A stretch of DNA of 64,000 nt from Streptomyces sp. 7-21 (GCF_016741785.1 NZ_JAERRL010000003.1:124001-188000); one strand, 5' to 3'. Shown: positions 41,758 to 50,706, counted from the stretch's first letter. A program made the numbers and translations. The notes: a model not told the origin generated them from the letters alone.

Positions 41758-42108
41758 CTAGCCCTTCCGCGTCTTCGCGGGCGCGGATTCCCACACCACC
41801 CTGCGCAGGAAGAACCTGATCAGCATGCCGGACCTGCGCCCCTGGAGGACGAGGAGGTAGCCCTGGTTCTCCTCCAGCACGAGGCGTCGCTTCTCAGCGA
41901 GGAGAGCATTCGTCTGGTACCGCGCCGCGTGCTGGCACAGGGTGGCCATGGCCTGTTCACGCGTCCCGTACACCTCGTCGAGCAGCCGTTCCCGCCAGTG
42001 CTGGGCTTGCGGCGCCCCCCGGAGTTCTACGACGAACAACCCCCAGTGGTCCACATATCCCCCGTCGATGTCGTTGCGATGATGGCGATCGCAAACGATG
42101 ACGCCCAC
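41758..42108 (-). CDS. Small protein of unknown function, paralogue of next gene
   Basis: 116 residues, no signal peptide or membrane segment. It is clearly related to the product of 42134-42430: both read W.L.V.ELRG, HW....L.EV.GT.EQA.A.L.QHA..Y, RR.VL and R.V.W(E/D)S. Pattern W..GT.EQA suggests a small alpha/beta fold. Start GTG 42108 lacks a good ribosome site. The two genes are 25 nt apart and the second reads into the first. I know no function; similar small proteins occur in multiple copies in Streptomyces. Confidence 0.65.
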   Translation of the reverse strand: MGVIVCDRHHRNDIDGGYVDHWGLFVVELRGAPQAQHWRERLLDEVYGTREQAMATLCQHAARYQTNALLAEKRRLVLEENQGYLLVLQGRRSGMLIRFFLRRVVWESAPAKTRKG

Positions 42109-42133
42109 GTTCAGTCCGGCGGTTGCACCACCG

Positions 42134-42430
42134 CTACGGGTTCGGGGCCTGGGCCTTGGAGTCCCACAGAACTTCCCGCACCCGGAACTCGGAAGAGACC
42201 TGGCGGGTTACCCCCTGGTCGATGGCGATGAAGCCGTCGCCGTCCCGGAGCACCCACCGCCGGGAGGACCCGCCGATGGGGTGGAAGCCGCGGTAGTGCA
42301 CCGCGTGCTGGTACAGCGCGGCGAGCGCCTGCTCATACGTCCCGGTGACCTCGCCGAGTATCTTGGTGTCCCAGTGAAGCCATTGCTGTCGCCCGCGCAG
42401 CTCTCTCACGGTCAGGGCCCAGCGCTGCAT
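42134..42430 (-). CDS. Small protein of unknown function, upstream paralogue
   Basis: 98 residues: WALTVRELRGRQQWLHW, EVTGTYEQALAALYQHA, RRWVLRDGDGFIAID, VREVLWDSKA. Shares these blocks with its downstream neighbour (41758-42108), so the pair arose by tandem duplication and then diverged. GGGGGACAG lies right before the ATG. Cytoplasmic, small and acidic/basic mixed. No family recognised. Confidence 0.68.
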   Translation of the reverse strand: MQRWALTVRELRGRQQWLHWDTKILGEVTGTYEQALAALYQHAVHYRGFHPIGGSSRRWVLRDGDGFIAIDQGVTRQVSSEFRVREVLWDSKAQAPNP

Positions 42431-42534
42431 CTGTCCCCCAATCCTTAGTCGTGCGGCATCCCCAGGTGGGACGGCCCGCGGGCCCGGGACGGTTGCCGCG
42501 CCGCCGGGCGCTGGTGATCACTGTGACACCACCA

Positions 42535-43743
42535 TTACACCGGGCCGCCCAGGACGTAGCGCTGGATGGCGGTGACGGCGGCGCCCCTGGCCCAGACGGA
42601 GAAGTCGATGGGCCGCACGATCGTGGTGACGTCGCTGGCCCGCCGGTCCCGCCCGGCGCGCAGCCCCTCGCGGACGGCGTCGCGGGCGACCTCGGCGAGG
42701 CGGATGCCTTCGCCGGTGAGGATGACCGTGCCGGCCATGGTCAGGTTCGCGACGGCCGCGATGAGGCGGCCGAGCGCGCGGCCGGCCGCCGTGACGACGG
42801 ACGCGGCGACCGGTTCTCCGGCGGCGGCGAGGTCGAGGCACTCCTCGTAGCCGGTCTCGCGGCGGCGGCCGACCGAGACGGCGGCGCTGATGCTGGGCGC
42901 GGTGAGCATGGCGGTGGCGCAGCCCCGGTGCCCCTCGGGGCAGGCGGGCCCGAGCGGATCGAGGGGAAAGTGGCTGACCATGCCGATGCCCGCGTCGGGG
43001 CTCTCCACGAGCCGGCCGTGCATGACGACGGCGTAGCCGACGCCGATGCCGGTGGTCAGCAGCGCGAACCGGTCCAGGCCGCGGCCGGTGCCGAACCAGT
43101 GCTCGGCGCGGGCGAGGGCGAGCAGGTCGTTGTCCACGACCACAGGCAGCCCGAGCGCCTCGCCGAGCCGGGCGCCGAGCGGCACGTCCTCCTCCCAGCC
43201 GAGGAACGGGGCGCGCAGGACGGTGGCGTGCCCGGCGACCTGGCCGCCGAGGCTGACGCCGGCGGCGGTGACGCGCGGCACGCCGGCGGCCAGGTCGCGG
43301 GCCAGCGCGGTGAGCGTGGTGACGACGGCGGCCGGGTCGCGGCCGGGCAGGGGGGCGCGGCCGGAGGCGACGACCTCGGCACGCAGGTCGGTGACGACGA
43401 CGTGCACGTCCTCGTCGGTGATCTTGGCGCCGATGAAGTGGTGGGTGCCGGCCACGACGTCGAGCGGCCGGCTGGGGCGGCCCCGGGCAGCGTTGCCGGC
43501 GGTGCCGTCCTCGACGAGCAGGCCGCGGTCGAGGAGCGACCGGACGAGGCGGGTGAGGGTTCCGGCGGAGAGGTCCAGGCGCCGGGCCAGCTCGCTGCGG
43601 GGCAGCGGACCGCGCAGCAGCACCTCCAGGGCGATGCGGTGCGCGGCGCCGGACAGCGGGGTCCAGGCGGGAGCGGCAGGCGGCTCGGGCGGTGCCTCGG
43701 GCCGCGGCTCGGGACTCACCTGGGGGGTCGCCTCACGGGTCAC
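42535..43743 (-). CDS. ROK-family transcriptional regulator
   Basis: 402 residues. N-terminal winged helix (about 30-90: PLSGAAHRIALEVLLRGPLPRSELARRLDLSAGTLTRLVRSL), then a ROK kinase-like fold with the ATP-binding-like TTGIGVGYAVV and the zinc-site-like ACPEGHRGCATA. It resembles NagC/XylR-type repressors that sense sugars. Divergent from the alpha-glucosidase/ABC sugar operon over 190 nt, so it almost certainly regulates that operon. The GTG at 43743 has AGGA 7 nt upstream; an extension to 43854 would run into the shared promoter region. Confidence 0.9.
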   Translation of the reverse strand: MTREATPQVSPEPRPEAPPEPPAAPAWTPLSGAAHRIALEVLLRGPLPRSELARRLDLSAGTLTRLVRSLLDRGLLVEDGTAGNAARGRPSRPLDVVAGTHHFIGAKITDEDVHVVVTDLRAEVVASGRAPLPGRDPAAVVTTLTALARDLAAGVPRVTAAGVSLGGQVAGHATVLRAPFLGWEEDVPLGARLGEALGLPVVVDNDLLALARAEHWFGTGRGLDRFALLTTGIGVGYAVVMHGRLVESPDAGIGMVSHFPLDPLGPACPEGHRGCATAMLTAPSISAAVSVGRRRETGYEECLDLAAAGEPVAASVVTAAGRALGRLIAAVANLTMAGTVILTGEGIRLAEVARDAVREGLRAGRDRRASDVTTIVRPIDFSVWARGAAVTAIQRYVLGGPV

Positions 43744-43843
43744 TCCGCCATCCTGCCACCGGCCCCAATATTTTCCAGAGCGATAGTAAAAACAGCGGCG
43801 TTCCGTTCCGTTGATGCGGCTATGCCGGGTTCTGCACGGAGGG

Positions 43844-43872
43844 TTGACGGGCACATCGTTGCGCCGTAGAAA
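43844..43872 (+). promoter_or_regulatory. Promoter of alpha-glucosidase/ABC sugar operon
   Basis: TTGACG (43844-43849) and TAGAAA (43867-43872) are 17 nt apart, a good match to vegetative actinomycete promoters. The start of translation lies about 60 nt further on. A/T-rich motifs CAATATTTTCC and GATAGTAAAAA (43766-43793), between this promoter and the ROK start, are possible regulator sites. Confidence 0.6.
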
Positions 43873-43933
43873 TAACCAGCCCTATCGCAGACCGGGCACT
43901 GGCCCGTCATTCCCGCGCATTGCGAGGTCAGTG

Positions 43934-45658
43934 GTGAGCAAGGCCCCCTGGTGGCAGTCCGCCGTCGTCTACCAGATCTATCCGCGCAGCTTCGCTGACA
44001 GCAACGGCGACGGGATCGGTGATCTCCCCGGCATCACCAGCCGCCTGGACTACCTGGCCGAGCTGGGCGTTGACGTGCTGTGGCTGTCGCCGGTGTACCC
44101 CTCGCCGCACGACGACAACGGCTACGACATCAGCGACTACCAGGACATCGACCCGCTGTTCGGCACGCTGGCCGACTTCGACCGCCTGCTGGCCGAGGTC
44201 CACGCCCGCGGCATGCGGCTGATCATGGACCTCGTCGTCAACCACACCTCCGACGAGCACCCGTGGTTCCGCGAGTCCCGCGGCGGCGGGCCCGGCGGCC
44301 CCAAGCGCGACTGGTACTGGTGGCGCCCCGCCCGGCCCGGCATGACCCCGGGCACGCCGGGCGCCGAGCCGACCAACTGGGGCTCGTTCTTCTCCGGCCC
44401 GGCCTGGGAGTTCGACCCGGCCAGCGGCGAGTACTACCTGCACCTGTTCTCGCGCAAGCAGCCCGACCTCAACTGGGAGAACCCGGAGGTCAGGCAGGCG
44501 GTCTACGCGATGATGCGCTGGTGGCTGGACCGGGGCGTGGACGGCTTCCGGATGGACGTCATCAACCTCATCTCCAAGGACCCGGCGCTGCCCGACGGGC
44601 ACGTGCGGGAGGGCGCCCGCTACGGCGACGGCAGCCCGGCGTTCGTCTGCGGGCCCCGGATCCACGAGTTCCTGGCGGAGATGCGCCGCGAGGTCTTCGC
44701 CGGCCGCCCCGGCACGTACCTGACCGTGGGCGAGATGCCCGGCGTGACCGTCGACGAGGCGCGGCTGTTCACCGACCCGGCGCGCGGCGAGGTGGACATG
44801 GTGTTCCAGTTCGAGCACGTCGGTCTCGACGACGGGCCGGGCGGCAAGTTCGACCCGCGCCCGCTGCTGCTGACCGACCTGAAGGGCTCGCTGGCCCGCT
44901 GGCAGACCGGGCTGAGCGGCACCGGCTGGAACAGCCTGTACTTCTCCAACCACGACCAGCCCCGGGTCGTCTCCCGCTACGGCGACGACTCGCCCGCGTA
45001 CCGGACGCGTTCGGCCACGATGCTGGGGACCGTGCTGCACCTGCACCGGGGCACGCCGTACGTGTACCAGGGAGAGGAACTCGGCATGGCCAACTACCCG
45101 TTCGCCTCGATCGCCGACTTCCGCGACATCGAGTCGCTCAACCACTACCGCGAGGCGCTCGACGCCGGGGAGAGCCCCGCGCGCGTGCTCGACGCGCTGC
45201 GGGCCCGCGGCCGGGACAACGCCCGCACCCCCATGCAGTGGGACGCCAGCGCGCACGCGGGCTTCACCACCGGCACGCCGTGGCTCGCCGTCAACCCGGA
45301 CTACGTCGAGGTCAACGCCGAGGCCCAGCGGGCCGATCCGCACTCGGTCTTCCACCACTACCGGCGCCTGATCGCGCTGCGCCACTCCGAACCGGCCGTG
45401 CAGCACGGCGAGTTCCGGCTGCTGGCCCCCCACGACGAACGCGTCTACGCCTTCACCCGCACCCACCCGGACAGCGGCACGGAGCTGCTGGTCCTCGGCA
45501 ACTTCTCGGGTGAACCCGCGCCGTTCGACATCCCGGCCGGCTGGGAGGACAGCGAGCCGCTGCTCAGCAACCTCCCGGACGCCCCGCCGCTCACCCGCCC
45601 CTACTCCCTCGCCCCGTGGGAGGCCCGCGTCCAGCGGCGCCGCATCCCCAGCGCCTGA
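43934..45658 (+). CDS. GH13 alpha-glucosidase / oligo-1,6-glucosidase
   Basis: 574 residues. WWQSAVVYQIYPRSFADSNG at the N-terminus, then conserved GH13 regions: DLVVNHT, DGFRMDVINL (nucleophile Asp), the acid Glu in VGEMPG, and FSNHDQPR. QPDLNWENPEVR is typical of oligo-1,6-glucosidase/alpha-glucosidase. No signal peptide, so it works in the cytoplasm on oligosaccharides imported by the ABC transporter encoded next. GTG 43934 (or 43931) follows GAGG. Confidence 0.93.
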   Translation: MSKAPWWQSAVVYQIYPRSFADSNGDGIGDLPGITSRLDYLAELGVDVLWLSPVYPSPHDDNGYDISDYQDIDPLFGTLADFDRLLAEVHARGMRLIMDLVVNHTSDEHPWFRESRGGGPGGPKRDWYWWRPARPGMTPGTPGAEPTNWGSFFSGPAWEFDPASGEYYLHLFSRKQPDLNWENPEVRQAVYAMMRWWLDRGVDGFRMDVINLISKDPALPDGHVREGARYGDGSPAFVCGPRIHEFLAEMRREVFAGRPGTYLTVGEMPGVTVDEARLFTDPARGEVDMVFQFEHVGLDDGPGGKFDPRPLLLTDLKGSLARWQTGLSGTGWNSLYFSNHDQPRVVSRYGDDSPAYRTRSATMLGTVLHLHRGTPYVYQGEELGMANYPFASIADFRDIESLNHYREALDAGESPARVLDALRARGRDNARTPMQWDASAHAGFTTGTPWLAVNPDYVEVNAEAQRADPHSVFHHYRRLIALRHSEPAVQHGEFRLLAPHDERVYAFTRTHPDSGTELLVLGNFSGEPAPFDIPAGWEDSEPLLSNLPDAPPLTRPYSLAPWEARVQRRRIPSA

Positions 45659-45683
45659 GACCGACCGCAGCAGGAGGGCCCGC

Positions 45684-46931
45684 ATGATCTCCCGCAGAGG
45701 GCTCCTGACCACCGGACTGTCCGCCGCCGCCACCGCCGCCCTCACCAGCGGGTGCGGCCGCATCGGCGGCTCAGACGGCCGGGTGACCCTGGAGTTCTTC
45801 CAGTTCAAGCCCGAGGCGGTGGCCACCTTCCACCGCCTGATCGACCAGTTCGAGGCCGAGCACCCCGGCATCCGCGTCGTCCAGAACAACGTCCCGGCCT
45901 TCGAGACGGCGATCCGCACCCGCCTGGTGCGGGGCGACATACCCGACGTCGTCTCGCTCAACGGCAACTTCACGTTCGGCGAGATAGCCTCGTCCGGGGT
46001 CTGGCACGACTTCGCGGCCGCCCCGGACGCCTGGGACATCGCTCCCGGCATCCAGGACGTGCTCGACACCCTGGGCACGTACCAGCCCGGCGAGCATAAC
46101 GGTCTTCCCTTCGCCGCCAACGCCAGCGGCATCCTGTACAACCGGCGGCTGTTCGCCCAGCACGACGTGGCGGTCCCCACCACCTGGGGCGAACTGATCG
46201 ACGCCGCCCGCACCTTCCGCCGCGCGGGCATCACGCCGTTCTACGGCACGCTGGCGGACGCCTGGACCTCGATGCCCGCGTTCAACGCGCTGGCCTCCAG
46301 CCTGCATCCGCCCCAGGAGTTCTTCCCCGAACGGCTGGCCGGGCGCACCACCTTCACCGAGGCGTACGCCGAGGTCGCCGACAAGCTCGCTGAGCTGTAC
46401 TCCTACACCCAGGACGACATGGCCGCCCGCACCTACGACGAGGGCAACCAGGCGTTCGCGCAGGGCCAGTCGGCGATGTACCTGATGGGCAGCTTCGCCA
46501 TCCCGCCCATCAAGTCCTTCCAGCCGGACTTCGAGATCGGCTCCTTCGCGCTGCCCGCCTCCGACGACCCCGCCGCCACGCGCCTGGTCTCGGGCGCTGA
46601 CGTGGCGCTGACGATCGGGCGCGATCCGGCCCACCGCGAGGAGGTCATGACGTTCCTGCGCTTCCTGATGCGCCCGGACGTCATGCGCTCCTACGCCGAC
46701 GAGCAGCTCGCCGTCCCCACGCTCAACGGGCTCCAGCCGGAGTCGCCCGAACTCGCCGAGGTCCGGCCGTTCATCGACGAGGGCCGGATCGTCGGCTTCA
46801 CCGACCACATGATTCCCCGCGCCGTCCAGCTGGAGGCCGTCACCCAGCAGTTCCTGCTCGACGGCGACCGCGACGGCTATCTCGCCACGCTCGACGAGGA
46901 GTGGGACACGTACCAGGACCGCCACGCCTGA
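45684..46931 (+). CDS. ABC sugar transporter, solute-binding lipoprotein
   Basis: 415 residues. N-terminus MISRRGLLTTGLSAAATAALTSGC with lipobox Cys24 and an Arg pair, so possibly Tat-exported and then lipidated. The mature part is a family 1 solute-binding protein: VTLEFFQFKPEAVATFHRLI, EHPGIRVVQNNVP, GQSAMYLMGSFA. Captures oligosaccharides outside the cell. GGAGG 7 nt before the ATG, 25 nt after the glucosidase stop: same operon. Confidence 0.92.
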   Translation: MISRRGLLTTGLSAAATAALTSGCGRIGGSDGRVTLEFFQFKPEAVATFHRLIDQFEAEHPGIRVVQNNVPAFETAIRTRLVRGDIPDVVSLNGNFTFGEIASSGVWHDFAAAPDAWDIAPGIQDVLDTLGTYQPGEHNGLPFAANASGILYNRRLFAQHDVAVPTTWGELIDAARTFRRAGITPFYGTLADAWTSMPAFNALASSLHPPQEFFPERLAGRTTFTEAYAEVADKLAELYSYTQDDMAARTYDEGNQAFAQGQSAMYLMGSFAIPPIKSFQPDFEIGSFALPASDDPAATRLVSGADVALTIGRDPAHREEVMTFLRFLMRPDVMRSYADEQLAVPTLNGLQPESPELAEVRPFIDEGRIVGFTDHMIPRAVQLEAVTQQFLLDGDRDGYLATLDEEWDTYQDRHA

Positions 46932-46962
46932 ACCGCCCACCCCACCCACCAGGGAGCCGCAC

Positions 46963-47865
46963 ATGGCCAGCCTCTTCACGAGCCGGAGGGCGGACGGGAC
47001 CAGCAAGCGCGGGTCCGCCGCGTACTACTGGATGGTCCTGCCCGCGCTCGCGCTCTTCTTCTTCCTGCACACCCTTCCGGTACTCCAGGGCATCTACTAC
47101 AGCTTCACCGACTTCGCGGGCTACGGCGACTACGACTTCGTCGGGCTGCGCAACTACGTCAACCTCTTCCGCGACGACGGGATCTGGGAGTCGTACCTCT
47201 TCACGGTCCAGTTCGCCGTCACCGCCACCATCCTGACCAACGTCATCGCGCTGGCCCTCGCGCTCGGCCTGAACGCCAGGATCCGGTTCCGCACGACACT
47301 GCGCGCCATCTTCTTCGTGCCGAACGTGCTGGCGATCCTGATCGTCTCCTACGTCTTCAACTACCTGTTCAGCCACTCCCTGCCGTACCTCGCCGGGAAG
47401 CTGGGCATCGGCTGGCTGAGCGAGCCGATGCTGGCCGACCCCGACCGTGCCTGGATCCCCATCGTCATCGTGGCGGTGTGGCAGGCCGTCGCGTTCAACG
47501 TGATCATCTTCCTCGCCGGGCTGCAGACCATCCCGGGCGAGCTGCACGAGGCGGCCCTCATGGACGGCGCGGGCCCCTGGCAGCGGTTCCGCTCGATCAC
47601 GCTGCCGATGATCATGCCGTTCGTCACCATCAACATGATCCTGGCGCTGAAGAACTTCCTTCAGGTCTTCGACCAGGTGGTGGCCCTCACCAACGGCGGC
47701 CCCGGCACGTCCACCACGTCGGTGTCCTTCCTCATCTACAACATGGGCTTCCTCGGCGGCGAGTACTCCTACCAGACGGCCAACGCCGTCCTGTACTTCC
47801 TGCTGATCATCGCCATCTCCCTCTTCCAGCTGCGGCTGCTGCGGTCCCGCGAGGTGACGTACTGA
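46963..47865 (+). CDS. ABC sugar transporter permease (MalF-like)
   Basis: 300 residues, six predicted membrane helices. The cytoplasmic EAA loop reads LHEAALMDGAGPWQRFRSITLPM. It pairs with the next permease. No ATPase gene is in this operon; the import ATPase must come from elsewhere, such as a shared MsiK-type protein, as is common in Streptomyces. Its stop overlaps the start of the next gene. Confidence 0.93.
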   Translation: MASLFTSRRADGTSKRGSAAYYWMVLPALALFFFLHTLPVLQGIYYSFTDFAGYGDYDFVGLRNYVNLFRDDGIWESYLFTVQFAVTATILTNVIALALALGLNARIRFRTTLRAIFFVPNVLAILIVSYVFNYLFSHSLPYLAGKLGIGWLSEPMLADPDRAWIPIVIVAVWQAVAFNVIIFLAGLQTIPGELHEAALMDGAGPWQRFRSITLPMIMPFVTINMILALKNFLQVFDQVVALTNGGPGTSTTSVSFLIYNMGFLGGEYSYQTANAVLYFLLIIAISLFQLRLLRSREVTY

Positions 47866-48758
47866 TGACCACCACGACCACGACCGCAGGCGCCGCGGCG
47901 ACGGCCGCTCCGGCGCCCCCACCGCGCCGCCGCCGGTCCCACCGCCCGCGCGTGAACTGGTGGCTGACGGCGCTGCTCGCCGTGTGCGCGCTGACCGTGC
48001 TGGTCCCGCTGTACTTCACGGTCGTCACCGCCCTGAAGACCCCGGACCAGCTGGGCGGCACCGGCTTCGGCCTGCCGGACGAGGTGCGCTGGCAGAACTT
48101 CGCCGACGCCTGGCGGCTGACCGACTATCCGCGTGCCGCGCTGAACAGCGCCCTGATCACCGTCGGCGCCGTGGGCCTGACGCTGCTGACGAACTCGCTG
48201 GTCTCCTACGCCATCGCCCGCAACATGCATCGGCGGCGGTTCCGCGTCCTGTACTACTACTTCGTCTCGGCACTGTTCGTGCCGTTCCCGATCATCATGC
48301 TGCCGGTCGTCAAGCAGACGGCGGTGCTCGGCCTGGACAACCAGGCGGGCCTGATCCTGCTGTATGTCGTCTACGGGCTGGCGTTCAACATCTTCCTGTA
48401 CGTGGCCTACCTGCGGTCCATCCCGCGCGAGCTGGAGGAGGCGGCGCGCACGGACGGCGCCGGCACGTGGACCGTCTTCTGGCGCGTGATCTTCCCGGTG
48501 CTCGGGCCGATGAACGCCACGGTCGGCATCCTCACCTGCCTGTGGGCCTGGAACGACTTCCTGCTGCCGCTTGTCATCCTCTCCAGCCCGGAGGCCAGGA
48601 CGCTGCCGCTGGTGCAGTACGTGTTCCAGAGCCAGTTCTCCACCGACTACACCACGGCCTTCGCCTCCTACCTGATGGCGATGGCGCCCATGCTGCTCGT
48701 GTACGTCTTCGCCCAGCGCTGGGTGATCTCCGGCGTCATGCGCGGCTCGGTCAAGTGA
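47865..48758 (+). CDS. ABC sugar transporter permease (MalG-like)
   Basis: 297 residues. A Pro/Arg-rich N-terminal tail of about 30 residues precedes six membrane helices. EAA loop ELEEAARTDGAGTWTVFWRVIFP. ATG overlaps the previous stop by one base (TGATG). Last gene of the glucosidase/binding protein/permease operon, followed by a strong hairpin. Confidence 0.93.
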   Translation: MTTTTTTAGAAATAAPAPPPRRRRSHRPRVNWWLTALLAVCALTVLVPLYFTVVTALKTPDQLGGTGFGLPDEVRWQNFADAWRLTDYPRAALNSALITVGAVGLTLLTNSLVSYAIARNMHRRRFRVLYYYFVSALFVPFPIIMLPVVKQTAVLGLDNQAGLILLYVVYGLAFNIFLYVAYLRSIPRELEEAARTDGAGTWTVFWRVIFPVLGPMNATVGILTCLWAWNDFLLPLVILSSPEARTLPLVQYVFQSQFSTDYTTAFASYLMAMAPMLLVYVFAQRWVISGVMRGSVK

Positions 48759-48800
48759 CGCAGCCCCGCCCGGCGCGCGGCGTGACGCCGGACGGAAGCA

Positions 48801-48831
48801 CGGCGCGGCGGCCGGGCGGGCCGCCGCGCCG
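48801..48831 (+). terminator. Hairpin terminator after the sugar operon
   Basis: CGGCGCGGCGGCC and GGCCGCCGCGCCG form a perfect 13-bp stem with a 5-nt loop, about 40 nt after the permease stop. No T-run. The region 48759-49149 otherwise holds the deacetylase promoter and operator. Confidence 0.8.
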
Positions 48832-49112
48832 CGGTGGGGGGTGTGACAGATGGTCGGGGAGGGCTTGCTGCTGAAGCCTCGGGGAGTATCGCGGCGCTGT
48901 GGCGAGCACGTCAACCTGTTCTTCCGGAATACTTTCGGTTTCTTGCGGAGCCCTGCCCGCCCCCGTCGCCGCTCACAACATCCCCCCGTTGATGAAGGTT
49001 TCGACCGTTCAACCGTTCGTCGTGCCAAACCGACCGCTCGTCGCACGGAGGGTGTCCGGGCGTATTGACGCCCCTTGGCGGCCTCCTTACTGTCCCCACA
49101 TCACCGGAAGGA

Positions 49113-49129
49113 ACCGAAAGATTTTCGGT
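49113..49129. promoter_or_regulatory. CGAAA-N3-TTTCG operator upstream of deacetylase gene
   Basis: ACCGAAAGATTTTCGGT is a perfect 7-3-7 inverted repeat 20 nt before the deacetylase ATG. It resembles the GAAA(N)TTTC boxes before actinomycete xylanase genes. An isolated half-site-like CTTTCGG occurs at about 48933-48939. A regulator bound here would overlap the ribosome binding region or the transcription start. Confidence 0.65.
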
Positions 49130-49149
49130 CACCGTGGAGAGGAGTGGGC

Positions 49150-49926
49150 ATGAGCGACACCCTGGACGGGACTGGGGCTCTCTCCCCCACCCCGCCCCTT
49201 TCCCCGCGCCGCCTGCGACGGACCGGACGGACCGGCTGGCGGGGCCTGCGGCTCGTCACGCTGCTGGCCGCCGCCCTGTGCCTGGTCACCGCCGGAGCCG
49301 CGACCGCCGCCCCGGCCGCCCCCACCGCGACGCCGCAGATCGTCGACTCGACCCGCAGCGGCGGCTACAGCGTCGCGCTGACCTTCGACGACGGCCCGAA
49401 CCCCGCGGACACCCCCCGCCTGCTGGAGATCCTGCGGCAGAACAACGTCACCGCCGTGTTCTGCCTGTGGGGCACCTACGCCCAGCAGTACCCGTACATC
49501 GTCCAGCAGATCGTTGCCGACGGGCACGTGCTGTGCAACCACACGATGGCCCACGAGGACCTGGGCTACTGGTCGCCCGACCAGATCCGGCAGAACCTGG
49601 AGCAGACCAACGCCGCCATCCAGTCCGCCGTCCCCGGCGCGGAGATCCCCTACTTCCGCGCCCCGAACGGCAACTGGGGCCAGAGCCCGCAGGTCGCCGC
49701 CGACCTCGGGATGCAGCCGCTCGGCTGGCGCCTGGCGATCAACGACTGGGAGCCCGCCACCTCCGACCAGCTGCTTGACCGCCTCCGCCAGGGCGTGACC
49801 CCGGGCGCGGTCGTCCTGCTCCACGACGGCGGCGGCGACCGCTCCGCCACGGTGGACGCCGTCAGCCGGTACATCCCGGAGATCCGCTCCCAGGGCTGGA
49901 CCCTCGACCTGCCCGCGCTGCCCTGA
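49150..49926 (+). CDS. Secreted polysaccharide deacetylase (CE4, NodB domain)
   Basis: 258 residues. Signal peptide (about 18-57; basic RRTGRTGWRGLR then hydrophobic LVTLLAAALCLVTAGAATAA). Catalytic motifs: ALTFDDGPNP (base Asp and metal Asp), NHTMAHED (metal His pair), RAPNGNWG, LLHDGGGDR. Removes N- or O-acetyl groups from chitin oligomers, peptidoglycan or xylan. GAGAGGAG precedes the ATG. The xylanase-type operator upstream hints at acetyl-xylan as substrate. Confidence 0.93.
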   Translation: MSDTLDGTGALSPTPPLSPRRLRRTGRTGWRGLRLVTLLAAALCLVTAGAATAAPAAPTATPQIVDSTRSGGYSVALTFDDGPNPADTPRLLEILRQNNVTAVFCLWGTYAQQYPYIVQQIVADGHVLCNHTMAHEDLGYWSPDQIRQNLEQTNAAIQSAVPGAEIPYFRAPNGNWGQSPQVAADLGMQPLGWRLAINDWEPATSDQLLDRLRQGVTPGAVVLLHDGGGDRSATVDAVSRYIPEIRSQGWTLDLPALP

Positions 49927-49960
49927 CCTTCCCGCGTTCTCCCTGACCTTCCCGAGTTCT
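49921..49960. repeat. 20-bp tandem duplication at convergent gene ends
   Basis: Two adjacent copies (49921-49940 and 49941-49960) beginning CCCTGACCTTCCCG and differing at one base. The first contains the stop of the deacetylase gene (TGA), and the second ends at the stop of the phosphoesterase gene (TAG on the minus strand). The duplication thus spans nearly the entire space between the two convergent genes. Confidence 0.9.
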
Positions 49961-50564
49961 AGCCGGCTCGCTCGGCCTCGCGGCGCACCTGCCCGAGAGT
50001 CCTGCCCGAGCGCGCCGAACGGGCCCGCGCCGGGTCCGGGGCGCCCCTTGCCCCCGCGTTGCCACCGGACCCGGCGCGCTTCACCAGCAGCCACGCCTCG
50101 CCCCGCCCGCCCGGGCCGCCGTCACGGAAGCGCGTCAGCGCCCAGCCGCCGCGCAGCTTCCGCCCGGCCAGCCGGAACGACAGGTGGCCTGCCCGCAGCG
50201 CCCGCGCCACCGGCACGTCGTGCTCCGGCTCCCAGGTGCCCTCGTCCCAGATGATCACCGGCCCCGCGCCGTACTCACCCTGCGGGATGACGCCCTCGAA
50301 GTCCCGGTACGCGAGCGGATGGTCCTCCGTCGGCATGGCCAGGCGCTTGACCCCCGGGTCCGCCGAGGGGCCCTTCGGCACCGCCCACGACATGAGGACC
50401 CCGTCCGCCTCCAGCCGGAAATCGAAGTGGACCCGGCGGGCGTCGTGCAGCTGCACCACGAAGCACGGCCGGTCCCCCGCCCCGGCCCCGCCGCCGCGCG
50501 GCTCGGCGGTCCTGGCGAAGTCCCGCCTGCGGAGGTAGGCATCCAGCGGCCGCTCACGCGTCAC
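49959..50564 (-). CDS. LigD-type 3'-phosphoesterase, stand-alone
   Basis: 201 residues. Conserved PE-domain blocks: FVVQLHDARRVHFDFRLE (His and Asp metal ligands), LMSWAVPKGPSADPGVKRLA, EDHPLAYRDFEGVIPQGEYG and VIIWDEGTWEP. In bacterial non-homologous end joining, this domain of LigD removes 3'-phosphates and ribonucleotides. Here no ligase or polymerase domain follows. The GTG at 50564 is directly after GGAGGT with no spacer, so the real start is uncertain. Convergent with the deacetylase and divergent from the PhoD gene. Confidence 0.88.
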   Translation of the reverse strand: MTRERPLDAYLRRRDFARTAEPRGGGAGAGDRPCFVVQLHDARRVHFDFRLEADGVLMSWAVPKGPSADPGVKRLAMPTEDHPLAYRDFEGVIPQGEYGAGPVIIWDEGTWEPEHDVPVARALRAGHLSFRLAGRKLRGGWALTRFRDGGPGGRGEAWLLVKRAGSGGNAGARGAPDPARARSARSGRTLGQVRREAERAG

Positions 50565-50706
50565 ACCTCCATCGTCGCAGTGACCGGCCGGCCGCGCATG
50601 CCGGCCGTTCGTCCGCCGTTCGCCAGGCGTTCGGCCAGCGGCGCCATGCTGCCAGGCGGCCGCCGGAAGGCCACGGGGGGACGCACGACGAAAGGGGAAC
50701 ACCACC

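Noticed and set aside
45684-48758. Complete sugar ABC importer
   Set aside because: No ATPase gene is present in the operon; described as lacking its ATPase.
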